A stretch of 64,000 bases of DNA from Methyloversatilis universalis (GCA_020723665.1 DYIL01000017.1:1-64000); one strand, 5' to 3'. Shown: positions 44,595-53,088, numbered from the stretch's first letter. A program made the numbers and translations. The notes: generated by a model from the sequence alone, not told the origin.

Positions 44595-46130
44595 ATGAGA
44601 AAAAAAGCGCTCGCCGTCGCTTGTCACGGCTTACTACTCGCCGCGCCTCACGGTGTTCTAGCGGTTACCATGGAGGAAAGGATAGAGGCGATGGAACGGC
44701 GCCTCATGGACATGGAAAGCCGCCTGGAACAATCGGAGAAGGAAAACGCAGAGCTCCGCAGACAAATCGCCGCAAAAACGCAGGAAACGAATCCGAAGAG
44801 CCTTCCAGTGGCCGTATCTGGCGGCGCGGTGAAGGCGCTGAACGACAAAGTCGCGACGCTCGAAAAGAAAATCGAACAGGATCGCAAGGCGACGGCGGAA
44901 GCGGCGAAGAATGCGCCCAAGGTCGAGATCGGCAACAAGGGCCTGGTCGTCAAATCCGCCGACGAGAACCATCGCCTGAGCCTCCGCGCCTATGCCCAGG
45001 CCGACGGCAATTTTTTCATGGACGATTCATCGGGCGATGCGATCCCGGATAAGTTTTCCATCCGCCGCGCCCGTCTGACCATCGACGGCACCTTCTTCAA
45101 ATGGGCGGATTTCCGCTTCTCGCCGGATTTCGGCCAAGGCAATGTGCGCCTGTTCGACGCTTTCGCCGACTTGCACTATTTTCCGTACGCCAGCCTGATG
45201 GCGGGCAAGTTCAGACCGCCGATCAACGGCCTGGAACGCCAGCAAGGCGCGCCCAATATCGCGTTCGTCGAGCGCGCCCTGACCCAGAACCTGACGCCGG
45301 CGCGCGATATCGGCGTGATGTTGCACGGCCAGATCCCCTACCCTGGCTATGAAACGCAGTACACGATCTTGCCGGTGTTCAAGGAGTTCTTCGGCTACGA
45401 ACTCGGTGTCTTCAACGGCGCCCGCGACGGGGGTAACGTAGACAGCGAGAAGGACGACAACAAGGAATTCGCCGGCCGTCTCATTTCGCATCCTTTCCTG
45501 CACAGCGGCATCGAGGCTTTGGAAGGCCTGGGCATTAACATTGCCGGCAGCTGGGGGCAGCCCAGGGGGCATAGCTTGAACAAGCTGACCTCGGCTGGAC
45601 AGCAGGCCTTTCTGACGTATAACCCGAACGTCACCGCGTTCGGAGACGCCTACCGCATCACGCCCGGGGCTTATTGGTACTGGGGGCCGTTCGGGCTGCT
45701 GACCGAGTACGTCATTTCATCCCAGCGCCTCGCCGATGGCACGAGAATCCGAACCGCGCGCCAGGACAACACCGCCTGGCAGGTACAGGCCTCGTATGTG
45801 CTGACCGGCGAAAGGAACTCGTTCTTCGGGATCAAACCGGCCCGAAACTTCGATCCCTTCGCCGGAACCTTCGGCGCTTTCCAGATCGCCGCCCGCTGGG
45901 GCGAGCTGGACGTGGACGACGACACCTTCAAGTACAACGGCGCCTTCGCCAACCCGTCCACCTCGGCCAGCAAGGCCACCGAGTGGGCGCTGGGCCTCAA
46001 CTGGTATCTCAACCCCGATATCAAGTTGATGGCCGATTACGCCCAGACCTATTTCGACGGCGGCGCGGCGCGAGGCCGGGACCGTCCGACCGAAAAACTG
46101 TTCCTGACCCGATTTCAGTATCAGTTCTGA
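44595..46130 (+). CDS. OprO/OprP-type outer-membrane porin
   Basis: A 511-residue protein. The start ATG 44595 follows GGGGAA and gives a signal peptide (MRKKALAVACHGLLLAAPHGVLA). Next comes a coiled coil (MEERIEAMERRLMDMESRLEQSEKENAELRRQI, about 24-60), then the phosphate-selective-porin-like beta barrel (NHRLSLRAYAQADGNFFMDD, FSIRRARLTIDGTFFKWADFRFSPDFGQG, ASLMAGKFRPPINGLERQQGAPN), ending in the aromatic terminus LTRFQYQF. This family takes up anions such as phosphate. Standing directly before modA, it is a candidate molybdate/oxyanion entry channel. Confidence 0.87.
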   Translation: MRKKALAVACHGLLLAAPHGVLAVTMEERIEAMERRLMDMESRLEQSEKENAELRRQIAAKTQETNPKSLPVAVSGGAVKALNDKVATLEKKIEQDRKATAEAAKNAPKVEIGNKGLVVKSADENHRLSLRAYAQADGNFFMDDSSGDAIPDKFSIRRARLTIDGTFFKWADFRFSPDFGQGNVRLFDAFADLHYFPYASLMAGKFRPPINGLERQQGAPNIAFVERALTQNLTPARDIGVMLHGQIPYPGYETQYTILPVFKEFFGYELGVFNGARDGGNVDSEKDDNKEFAGRLISHPFLHSGIEALEGLGINIAGSWGQPRGHSLNKLTSAGQQAFLTYNPNVTAFGDAYRITPGAYWYWGPFGLLTEYVISSQRLADGTRIRTARQDNTAWQVQASYVLTGERNSFFGIKPARNFDPFAGTFGAFQIAARWGELDVDDDTFKYNGAFANPSTSASKATEWALGLNWYLNPDIKLMADYAQTYFDGGAARGRDRPTEKLFLTRFQYQF

Positions 46131-46195
46131 TACAAGAGCCGAAAACCCGGATTTCTCGAAAAACTCGATCCGTTCTAACTGTGGGGAACTCAGTC

Positions 46196-46978
46196 ATGCG
46201 TCGCTTCTTATTGATCTTTTTGCTCCATCTGATAACCATGGGCCACACCGCTCAGGGCGCCGAGACAGGCAAGCTCACCATCGCCGCCGCGGCGGATCTC
46301 AAGTATGCGATGGACGAAATCGTGACATCCTTCAAAGACCGCCACCCGGAAGCGACGGTGGATCTCGTCACCGGTTCGTCCGGCAAGTTTTTCGAACAAA
46401 TCGTGCACGAAGCGCCTTTCGACGTCTTCTTTTCGGCCGACATCAAGTTTCCGGAAAAGCTTAAAGAGCAGGGGCTGACGGCTTCCGAGGTCAGGATGTA
46501 CGCCCGCGGCCGCATCGTGCTGTGGAGTGCACGGACCGACGCCAGCAAGATGACACTAAAGAACTTGGACAGTCCCCAAATCACCAGGATCGCCATCGCC
46601 AATCCCAAGCATGCCCCCTACGGCATGCGCGCGGAGGAGGCACTGAAGAAAGCCGGTCTGTGGTCGAAAGTGGAAAAGAAATTGGTGTTCGGCGAGAACG
46701 TGGCGCAGACCGCCCAGTTCGCCGAGACCGGCGCCGCCGATGTCGGCATCATCGCCCTGTCGCTGGCCGTGAGTCCCGCGCTGAAGGAGAAAGGCGGGTA
46801 TTCGCTGGTTCCGGAGAATCTGCATTCCCCTCTGGATCAGGCCTACGTCGTCGTCAAGCGGGCCGAGAACAATCCATTGGCCGAGACGTTCGCCGAATTC
46901 GTCGCCGCCGAACCGGCGCGGGCGATCTTCCGTCGCTACGGCTTTGTTCTGCCGGGCGAAGCGGCGCCCGCGCCTTGA
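46196..46978 (+). CDS. modA: Molybdate ABC transporter substrate-binding protein ModA (copy 1)
   Basis: A 260-residue periplasmic protein with a signal peptide (RRFLLIFLLHLITMGHTAQG). The ModA fold is clear: LTIAAAADLKYAMDEIVTSF, VTGSSGKFFEQI, PFDVFFSADIKFPEKL, IAIANPKHAPYGMRAEEAL and ADVGIIALSLAV. It binds molybdate or tungstate. GTGGGGA precedes the ATG. It is 65 bases after the porin gene. The second ModA (47294) is clearly a different paralogue rather than a recent duplicate. Confidence 0.93.
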   Translation: MRRFLLIFLLHLITMGHTAQGAETGKLTIAAAADLKYAMDEIVTSFKDRHPEATVDLVTGSSGKFFEQIVHEAPFDVFFSADIKFPEKLKEQGLTASEVRMYARGRIVLWSARTDASKMTLKNLDSPQITRIAIANPKHAPYGMRAEEALKKAGLWSKVEKKLVFGENVAQTAQFAETGAADVGIIALSLAVSPALKEKGGYSLVPENLHSPLDQAYVVVKRAENNPLAETFAEFVAAEPARAIFRRYGFVLPGEAAPAP

Positions 46979-47193
46979 ACCGGCACGCCGATCCGAATCT
47001 CACTGCGCCCGCGACGACGCGGCGCGAGGTATCCGCCTTCGGCGCCCTGGGCGGCCTGATCGGACTGGGAGGCGCGGAATTCCGCTTGCCGCTCCTGATC
47101 GGGACGTTTCGATTCCCGGCCCTGGAAGCGGTCATCGTCAACAAGTTCGTCAGTCTGGCGTTGTCGGTGATCAAGATGTGGCGCGCTGGATGA
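46975..47193 (+). pseudogene. TauE/SafE-family permease, N-terminal fragment
   Basis: The frame opens at TTG 46975, overlapping the modA stop, and encodes only 72 residues, including EVSAFGALGGLIGLGGAEFRLPLLIGTFRFPALEAVIVNKFVSLALSV. This matches the first transmembrane pair of TauE/SafE anion permeases (normally about 250 residues or more). It stops at 47193 and the rest of the gene is gone. A neighbouring frame continues briefly with membrane-like MIALFLPTVAMFG, perhaps another remnant. Confidence 0.72.
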
Positions 47194-47293
47194 TCGCCCT
47201 GTTCTTGCCTACCGTCGCGATGTTCGGCGGACACGGCGCTACCGAATCGGCTATCGGTGAACGCATTTTTGTTTGACGATATTCAAAGGTCCT

Positions 47294-48058
47294 ATGATGA
47301 AACACCCGTTCTTCGTACTTTCCATTTGCCTTTTGGCCACAGCGCCGCCGCTCGCGGCGCGGGACGCTCTGACGGTGGCCGCCGCGGCGGGCATTCAGGC
47401 CAACTTTCCGGAACTGAAACAGGCTTTCGAGCAGGAATCCGGCATCGAGATCGAGCCGGTGTTCACGTCCTCGGGCAAGATCGCCGCCCAGGTCGAACAG
47501 GGCGCGCCCTTCGATGTCTTCGTTTCGGCGGACACGAGTTTTCCCGAGCAGCTGTACAAATCCGGTTTGGCCGTCACGCCGCCCAGGGTCTACGTCTACG
47601 GGGCGCTGGTGGCGTGGACCCTGGGCGACGTCGCCTTCGACAAGGGCTTGACCGCGGCGCTCAAGGCGCCGGGCGTCCGCAAAATCGCTCTCGCCCATCC
47701 GAAGACCGCGCCTTATGGCCGGGCGGCCATGGAGGCTCTGCGCCACTACCGGTTGCTGCCCGCTCTCCAAGGGAAGATCGTTTACGGCGAGACCGTTCCC
47801 CAGGTCAACCGGTTCGTGCTGTCACAGGCGGCCGAGATCGGCTTGACCGCGAAGTCCGCGGTGTTGACGGCGGCACTGAAGGACCGGGGACACTGGCTGG
47901 AAATTCCCGAGGAAGCCTATCGCCCCATCGCCCAGGCCGCCGTCATTCTGAAGCACGGGGAGGAACATCGGCCCGCGGCGGCGAAACGCTTTTTCGACTT
48001 CCTGTTTTCTCGGACCGCACGGGACATCTTCGCCCGGCAAGGGTATCGGCTGCCGTGA
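47294..48058 (+). CDS. modA: Molybdate ABC transporter substrate-binding protein ModA (copy 2)
   Basis: A 254-residue protein with a signal peptide (FFVLSICLLATAPPLAA). The ModA motifs are present: LTVAAAAGIQANFPELKQAF, FTSSGKIAAQVEQGAPFDVFVSADTSFPEQL, IALAHPKTAPYGRAAMEAL and AEIGLTAKSAV. It differs from copy 1 throughout. The first of two adjacent ATG codons is at 47294. Its stop overlaps the GTG start of the di-Mop gene, so this copy is the one linked tightly to modBC. Confidence 0.93.
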   Translation: MMKHPFFVLSICLLATAPPLAARDALTVAAAAGIQANFPELKQAFEQESGIEIEPVFTSSGKIAAQVEQGAPFDVFVSADTSFPEQLYKSGLAVTPPRVYVYGALVAWTLGDVAFDKGLTAALKAPGVRKIALAHPKTAPYGRAAMEALRHYRLLPALQGKIVYGETVPQVNRFVLSQAAEIGLTAKSAVLTAALKDRGHWLEIPEEAYRPIAQAAVILKHGEEHRPAAAKRFFDFLFSRTARDIFARQGYRLP

Positions 48059-48468
48059 ACCGACTGCCTGGAATCATCGTTGCCGTCGCCAGCGAAGGGG
48101 ATATTTCGCTGGTCGATGTCGCCGTGGGAGAAAACACGCTGACCGCGATGCTGGTGGAAACGGCGGAATCCGCGCCCTATCTCGAAGCGGGCAACGCCGT
48201 ATCGGTCCTGTTCAAGGAAACGGAAGTTTCGCTCGGCAAAGACTTGAGGGGGCGCCTCAGCCTGCGCAACCGGCTACAGGGCGAAGTCGCCGACATCCGC
48301 AAGGGCAAGCTATTGGCCGAGGTGACGCTCGCTTGCGGAGGCCACCGCCTGGTGTCCGTTATTACCCGCCGGGCCGCCGAGCGCCTGGAATTGGCCGTGG
48401 GCGATCGCGTCGAGGCCTTGATCAAGGCCAACGAGATCATGCTGGGGGAACGCGCCGATGGCCTATGA
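48055..48468 (+). CDS. Molybdenum-pterin/molybdate-binding protein with two Mop (TOBE) domains
   Basis: A 137-residue protein. The GTG start overlaps the modA stop (GTGA). Two Mop-like domains follow each other: LPGIIVAVASEGDISLVDVAVGENTLTAMLVE and RNRLQGEVADIRKGKLLAEVTLACGGHRLVSVITRRAAERLELAVGDRVEALIKANEIML. Free-standing Mop proteins bind molybdate in the cytoplasm and buffer it. The first domain is more diverged. It overlaps modB by 11 bases. Confidence 0.85.
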   Translation: MNRLPGIIVAVASEGDISLVDVAVGENTLTAMLVETAESAPYLEAGNAVSVLFKETEVSLGKDLRGRLSLRNRLQGEVADIRKGKLLAEVTLACGGHRLVSVITRRAAERLELAVGDRVEALIKANEIMLGERADGL

Positions 48469-49129
48469 TTGGCAACCCCTGATCCTCACCCTGAAGCTTG
48501 CCACGGTCACGACGGCGATATTGTTCCTCATCGCGGTGCCCCTGGCTTACTGGCTCGCTTTCGGCCGCTTTCGCCTGAAGGCGGCGGTGGAAGCCCTGGT
48601 CGCCATGCCCTTGGTCTTGCCGCCCTCGGTGCTCGGCTTTTATCTGCTCCTGGCTTTCAGCCCCAAAAACGCCTTCGGCCGTTTTCTGGACGAGACCTTC
48701 GGGCTGCGGCTCGTGTTCAGTTTCGAAGGACTGGTCGTCGCGTCCGTAGTGTTCAGCCTGCCGTTCATGGTCCATCCGGTGCAGTCGGGTTTTCAGAACC
48801 TGCCGCGCAGCCTCACCGAGGCGGCCTACACGCTCGGCTTGTCGCGCTGGAAAACCCTGACGCGGATTCTGCTGCCCAACATCAAGCCCTCCCTGCTTGC
48901 CGGAGCCGTGATCAGTTTCGCCCATACCATCGGCGAGTTCGGCGTGGTGCTGATGATCGGCGGCAGCATTCCGGGCGTGACCCGAGTGGCTTCCATCGCC
49001 ATTTACGATGAGGTGGAATCGCTCAACTACGATGCGGCGAATTTTTATGCGTTCGTCTTGTTCGCCCTGAGCTTCTCCATCCTGCTTGCGGTATTTTTCA
49101 TCAACAAACGCGCATTGGGACCCCATTGA
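48458..49129 (+). CDS. modB: Molybdate ABC transporter permease ModB
   Basis: A 223-residue inner-membrane protein with about five to six transmembrane segments (TTAILFLIAVPLAYWLAF, LVLPPSVLGFYLLLAF, LLAGAVISFAHTIGEFGVVLMIGGSIPG). The ABC-coupling EAA loop is EAAYTLGLSRWKTLTRILLPN. Its length matches ModB. Its stop overlaps the modC start (TGATG). Confidence 0.96.
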   Translation: MAYDWQPLILTLKLATVTTAILFLIAVPLAYWLAFGRFRLKAAVEALVAMPLVLPPSVLGFYLLLAFSPKNAFGRFLDETFGLRLVFSFEGLVVASVVFSLPFMVHPVQSGFQNLPRSLTEAAYTLGLSRWKTLTRILLPNIKPSLLAGAVISFAHTIGEFGVVLMIGGSIPGVTRVASIAIYDEVESLNYDAANFYAFVLFALSFSILLAVFFINKRALGPH

Positions 49130-50037
49130 TGCTGGAACTATCGCTGCGAAAAAACCTGCACACCGCGGAAGGGAACGTGACCCTGGACATCGAGCTCGAA
49201 GCCGAGACCGGACAGTTTCTCACCTTGTTCGGGCGGTCGGGCGTCGGAAAAACCACTTGTCTTCGCTGCATCGCCGGGCTGACCGAGCCCGATCACGGCA
49301 GAATCGCCGTAGGCGGCGAGATCTGGTTCGACCGGACCAAGGGCATCGACATTCCGCCCCAGAAGCGCCGAGTCGGTTTCGTATTCCAGGACTATGCCCT
49401 TTTTCCGAATCTGAGCGTGCGCGAGAATCTGCGCATCGCGCTGGGGGATCCCAAGGACGAACGCTATCTGGACGAACTCCTGGAGCTGATGGACATACGG
49501 GAACTGGAGCGGCGCCTCCCGACCACCTTGTCCGGGGGACAACAACAGCGGGTGGCGCTGGCCCGCGCCTTGGCCCGGAGACCCCGGCTCTTGCTGCTGG
49601 ACGAGCCGCTTTCCGCCCTGGACGGTGAAACCCGCCAACGCCTTCAAAACGAAATTCTGCGGATACAGCGGCATTTCAGGATGACCACCCTGATGGTCAG
49701 CCACGACCTCGGCGAAGTTTACAGGCTGTCCGATCGGGTCATCGTCATCGAGGGCGGCCGAACGGTCGCCCGCGGACGCCCCGCCGAGGTTTTCGGCAAT
49801 CGCCGGATCAGCGGGAAATTTCGGTTCACCGGCGAAGTGCTCGCGATCGAGCCCAACGACGTCGTGTTCACGCTCTCGATCCTGATCGGCAACCGGGTGG
49901 TGCAAGTGATCGCCACGGCACAGGAAATGCGGGACATCCAAGTCGGTGACGCGGTCATGCTGGTTTCCAAAGCCTTCAATCCGCTCGTGATGAAAGTGGA
50001 TCGGAATCCCGGCCGCCTCTCCCCATCCCGTTCATGA
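49129..50037 (+). CDS. modC: Molybdate ABC transporter ATPase ModC
   Basis: A 302-residue ATPase. Walker A is GRSGVGKTTC (about 35-44), the signature LSGGQQQRVALARAL and Walker B LLLLDEPLSALD. A short C-terminal TOBE-like domain (AIEPNDVVFTLSILIGNRVVQVIATAQE) can bind molybdate for regulation. It starts at ATG 49129 and its stop overlaps the modE start (ATGA), so modA2-mop-modB-modC-modE are linked by overlapping codons. Confidence 0.95.
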   Translation: MLELSLRKNLHTAEGNVTLDIELEAETGQFLTLFGRSGVGKTTCLRCIAGLTEPDHGRIAVGGEIWFDRTKGIDIPPQKRRVGFVFQDYALFPNLSVRENLRIALGDPKDERYLDELLELMDIRELERRLPTTLSGGQQQRVALARALARRPRLLLLDEPLSALDGETRQRLQNEILRIQRHFRMTTLMVSHDLGEVYRLSDRVIVIEGGRTVARGRPAEVFGNRRISGKFRFTGEVLAIEPNDVVFTLSILIGNRVVQVIATAQEMRDIQVGDAVMLVSKAFNPLVMKVDRNPGRLSPSRS

Positions 50038-50864
50038 AGAGCCAACAATCGATGACGAATCCGAATCACAAGATCGATCCGCCCGCCTTGGTCGAGGGTG
50101 AACTCCGCCTGATAGGCGGCCTCAACGAACGTCTCTTTCGATTGCTCGCCGCCATCGAAAAGACCGGTTCCATCAACCGGGCAGCTAAAGATGTGGGCCT
50201 AAGTTACAAAGGCGCCTGGGAAATGGTGGAGCGGGCCAACAACCTGTCGCCGGAGCTGCTGGTGTCCACCGCCATCGGCGGCCGCCACGGAGGGGGCACC
50301 AAGCTCACCACCGTTGGCCGGGAGTTATTGGCGCTTTTTACCGGATTACAGGAAGAACACCGCCGCTTCCTGGAATCCAAAAACCGGCAACTGGCGGACA
50401 ACCCGACCCTCGTTTTTTTATTCAGGAGATTGAACGTGAAAGCAAGCGCGCGCAACCAGCTGTTCGGCAAAGTGACCGACATCCGTACCGGTGGCGTCTA
50501 CGTGGAAGTCACTATTGGCCTCAAGGGCGGAGACGCGATCGTGTCGTCGATCACCGTCGAATCCGCGCGATCGCTCGGCATCAAGAACGGCGATGACGCG
50601 ATGGCGCTGATCAAGGCCCCGCTGGTCATGATCGTCAAGGATTTCGGCGGATACCGCCTGTCGGCGCGCAATCAGTTGAAAGGGACGGTCAAGCGCATTC
50701 AAAAAGGCGCGGTGAATTCCGAAGTGGTGATCGAACTGGCGGGCGGCGATTCGATCGCCGCCACCATCACCAACGAAAGCGTGGACTCGATGGGGCTGCG
50801 CGAGGGCGATACGGCCCATGCCGTGTTCAAGGCCGGGTCGGTCATACTGGGGGTTGCGGGCTGA
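50034..50864 (+). CDS. modE: Molybdate-responsive regulator ModE
   Basis: A 276-residue protein. The N-terminal winged HTH is GGLNERLFRLLAAIEKTGSINRAAKDVGLSYKGAWEMVERANNL; two C-terminal Mop domains follow (SARNQLFGKVTDIRTGGVYVEV and SARNQLKGTVKRIQKGAVNSEVVIEL), which bind molybdate. This is full-length ModE. It is last in the locus, so it probably autoregulates by binding near the start of the operon. Both SARNQL motifs are intact. Confidence 0.96.
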   Translation: MKSQQSMTNPNHKIDPPALVEGELRLIGGLNERLFRLLAAIEKTGSINRAAKDVGLSYKGAWEMVERANNLSPELLVSTAIGGRHGGGTKLTTVGRELLALFTGLQEEHRRFLESKNRQLADNPTLVFLFRRLNVKASARNQLFGKVTDIRTGGVYVEVTIGLKGGDAIVSSITVESARSLGIKNGDDAMALIKAPLVMIVKDFGGYRLSARNQLKGTVKRIQKGAVNSEVVIELAGGDSIAATITNESVDSMGLREGDTAHAVFKAGSVILGVAG

Positions 50865-50940
50865 GCCCGCGCAGGCCGGATTAGCTTGCTCTAGGCTAAG
50901 CCGAGACGAACGGCTCGATCCGGCCTAGTTCTTTTGCTAC

Positions 50941-50970
50941 GGGTTCCCAAGCTTTCGGACTCGGGAACCC
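50941..50970. repeat. Inverted repeat after modE
   Basis: GGGTTCCC and GGGAACCC, 14 bases apart. It is about 75 bases after modE and may help end its transcript. It belongs to the same GTTCCC/GGGAAC palindrome class as the repeat at 51025. Confidence 0.6.
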
Positions 50971-51024
50971 GGTCTTGCAAGTTCTTGCTTGCTGTCGTTC
51001 GGGAAGCGGGGGTTTCCAGGGTAG

Positions 51025-51049
51025 CGTTCCCAATCGGAGATTGGGAACG
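51025..51049. repeat. Perfect GTTCCCAATC palindrome
   Basis: CGTTCCCAATC-GGA-GATTGGGAACG, 11-bp perfect arms. It lies just before the arsR promoter. Such GTTCCCA...TGGGAAC palindromes are common intergenic repeats in proteobacteria. Confidence 0.75.
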
Positions 51050-51063
51050 AGAAAAAACTCCGC

Positions 51064-51098
51064 TTGCAATTATCTTATATTTCTATAATATTTGAATC
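51064..51098 (+). promoter_or_regulatory. Putative arsR promoter and ArsR operator
   Basis: TTGCAA (51064) and TATAAT (51084) resemble -35 and -10 boxes, though the 14-base spacer is short. The palindrome ATATT-TCTAT-AATAT (51077-51091) overlaps the -10, as expected of an ArsR operator. The ATG at 51099 is only nine bases past the -10, so the message may have little or no leader. Confidence 0.55.
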
Positions 51099-51440
51099 AT
51101 GGAAATTAAGTCTGTCGTCACCGCCCTCGCAGCGCTCGCCCAGGAGTCCCGCCTGGCGATTTTCCGCTTGCTGGTTCAGGCGGGGCCGGAAGGCTTGTCC
51201 GCCGGAAAAATCAGCGAGGCCCTCGGCATTCCGCCCTCGTCGCTGTCCTTCCACATGAAGGAACTCGCCCACGCCGATCTCGTTTCGTCCCGGCAGGAAA
51301 GCCGCTACGTCATTTATTCGGCCAATTTCCGGACCATGAACGAGCTGCTCGGCTTTCTGACCGAAAACTGCTGCGGCGGCAAGCCCTGCAAGCCGACCGC
51401 CACATCCGATTGCGCCGGCATCGAGGAAACCCAGGCATGA
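51099..51440 (+). CDS. arsR: ArsR-family arsenite-responsive repressor
   Basis: A 113-residue winged-helix repressor. The recognition helix region is LSAGKISEALGIPPSSLSFHMKELAHADLVSSRQESRYVIY. The classical ELCVC motif in the DNA-binding helix is absent. Instead the C-terminus has NCCGGKPCKP, resembling the Cys-Cys-x4-Cys As(III) site of Acidithiobacillus-type ArsR. Its stop overlaps the arsC start (ATGA). It probably represses the whole arsR-arsC-arsI-acr3 set. Confidence 0.92.
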   Translation: MEIKSVVTALAALAQESRLAIFRLLVQAGPEGLSAGKISEALGIPPSSLSFHMKELAHADLVSSRQESRYVIYSANFRTMNELLGFLTENCCGGKPCKPTATSDCAGIEETQA

Positions 51441-51931
51441 CCGACAAAACCTTTACCGTACTTTTCCTGTGCACCGGCAATTCGGCGCGCAGCATCATGG
51501 CGGAAGCCTTAATGAACCAAATTGGCCAGGGCCGCTTCCGCGCCTTCAGCGCGGGCAGTCACCCGGCGGGAACGGTCAACCCGTTTGCCTTGGAAAGGCT
51601 GGCAAAAGAAGGAATTCCCGCCACTGGCGCACGGAGCAAGCACTGGAACGAATTCGCGCAAGCCGACGCGCCGGATTTGGATTTCGTCATCACCGTTTGC
51701 GATGCCGCGGCGGGCGAAGTTTGCCCGGTCTGGCCCGGACAGCCGATCACGGCCCACTGGGGCGTGCCCGATCCTGCGGCGGTCGTCGGTTCCGATGACG
51801 AAAAGCGCCTAGCTTTCGCGAAAGCCTTCGCCGTTCTTCATCGGCGCGTCACCTTGTTCGCGAGCATCAATCCCGCGAGCTTGGAACGGCTCGCGCTGGA
51901 GCAAAAAGTTCGCGAGATTGGCCGCGTTTAG
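51437..51931 (+). CDS. arsC: Arsenate reductase ArsC (low-MW phosphatase type)
   Basis: A 164-residue protein. The P-loop is LFLCTGNSARSIMAEAL, with the nucleophilic Cys and Arg of the LMW-PTPase fold; further cysteines are in VITVCDAAAGEVCPVWPG, as in the thioredoxin-coupled ArsC type. It reduces arsenate to arsenite for export by Acr3. The start overlaps the arsR stop. Confidence 0.94.
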   Translation: MTDKTFTVLFLCTGNSARSIMAEALMNQIGQGRFRAFSAGSHPAGTVNPFALERLAKEGIPATGARSKHWNEFAQADAPDLDFVITVCDAAAGEVCPVWPGQPITAHWGVPDPAAVVGSDDEKRLAFAKAFAVLHRRVTLFASINPASLERLALEQKVREIGRV

Positions 51932-51964
51932 GTGCCTCTGGGAAACAAATGGCCCGATTTACTA

Positions 51965-52071
51965 AGAGCCTATCCCAATAGGCCGTTCGCCCTGAACCCT
52001 TCGACAAGCTCAGGACAGGCCTGTCGAAGGAGTTAATCAGAGCTTCCTTAAAGCCTATTGGGATAGGCTCT
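51965..52071. mobile_element. 107-bp mini-element with perfect 19-bp inverted ends
   Basis: AGAGCCTATCCCAATAGGC at the left and GCCTATTGGGATAGGCTCT at the right are exact reverse complements. Inside are the common CTTCGACAAGCTCAGGACAGG motif and TTAATCAGAGCTTCCTTAAAG, the latter shared with other repeats in the window. No coding capacity. It sits between arsC and arsI. A one-ended relative lies at about 43080. Confidence 0.8.
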
Positions 52072-52138
52072 GAATACCGGCCACGCGGCCTAAACAGCCC
52101 ACGGTTACCTACGAGCCGTCCGTTCAGGAGTATTCGCC

Positions 52139-52528
52139 ATGAAACGATGCCATGTCCACATCGCCGTCGATGATCTCGAGGAGAACATCCGCTTTTACGG
52201 CGCCTTGTTCCAGACCGAACCCAGCGTCCTGAAAAATGACTACGCCAAGTGGATGCTGGACGATCCCCGTATCGACCTCGCCATATCCGCCCGCGGCAAC
52301 CGGCTCGGCCTCGATCACCTGGGGCTCCAGGTCGAATCCGGCGAGGAACTGGAAGAGGTCAACCGCGGCCTGAGCGAAGCGGCCCTACCGGTCGAGGCGC
52401 AAAAACAAGCCGCCTGCTGCTACGCCCAGTCCGACAAATACTGGACCGTCGATCCCCAAGGCATCGCCTGGGAGGCCTTTCACTCGCTGAGCAGCATACC
52501 GACCTTCGGCAAAGACACGGCCATATAG
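52139..52528 (+). CDS. arsI: ArsI/CadI-family dioxygenase-like protein
   Basis: A 129-residue vicinal-oxygen-chelate protein. The N-terminus MKRCHVHIAVDDLEENIRFYGALF and the later LDHLGLQVES and WEAFHSL supply likely metal ligands (His, His, Glu). The vicinal cysteines in QAACCYAQSDKYWTVDP match the trivalent-organoarsenical site of ArsI C-As lyase. This enzyme removes the methyl group from MAs(III). The CadI alternative cannot be ruled out, but the ars context favours ArsI. Confidence 0.85.
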   Translation: MKRCHVHIAVDDLEENIRFYGALFQTEPSVLKNDYAKWMLDDPRIDLAISARGNRLGLDHLGLQVESGEELEEVNRGLSEAALPVEAQKQAACCYAQSDKYWTVDPQGIAWEAFHSLSSIPTFGKDTAI

Positions 52529-52567
52529 ATCAAATCCGCCTCGAGCTGCTGCAGCCCTTCAAAAAAG

Positions 52568-53066
52568 AATCCGTCCGCGAACCCGCGTCCGCTCAATGTT
52601 CTCATACTCTGCACCGGCAATTCCTGCCGCAGCATCCTGAGCGAAGCCCTGATCAACAGGCTGGGCGCGGGACGTTTTCGTGCTTTCAGCGCCGGCAGCC
52701 ATCCGACCGGCCGGGTCAACCCGAACCCCCTGGCGGCGCTCGCGCCATGGACTGCCGACCGAAGGCTATGCCAGCAAATCCTGGGATGGGCTCGAAAATA
52801 CGCCGATCGACATCCTGATCACGGTCTGCGATTCGGCCGCCGGGGAAGCCTGCCCGGTTTACCTGGGATCGGCCGTTCGCGGGCACTGGGGCTTGCCGGA
52901 CCCGGCCCATGTCGCCGGCAGTCCAGAGACCGTCGAAGCCGCTTTCGAAGCGACCTACACGGCGCTCGAAAAGCGCGTCAGACGACTACTGGCGCTGCCG
53001 GTGGAAACGATGTCCCGGTCGGAACTGGCCGAGGCACTCGACTGCATCGGAACGGAAACTCTTTGA
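52568..53066 (+). pseudogene. Second arsC-like gene, frameshifted and without a normal start
   Basis: One frame reads [43 protein letters not shown] and after a frame change near 52740 the sequence goes on as [42 protein letters not shown]...[15 protein letters not shown]. Joined, they form an ArsC-like protein of about 165 residues. The first part is in frame with arsI and separated from it only by the TAG; no ATG, GTG or TTG starts it. It looks like a pseudogene, though a sequencing error would explain the shift. Confidence 0.8.
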
Positions 53067-53088
53067 CCCGCTTGCGAAAGCTACCGCC

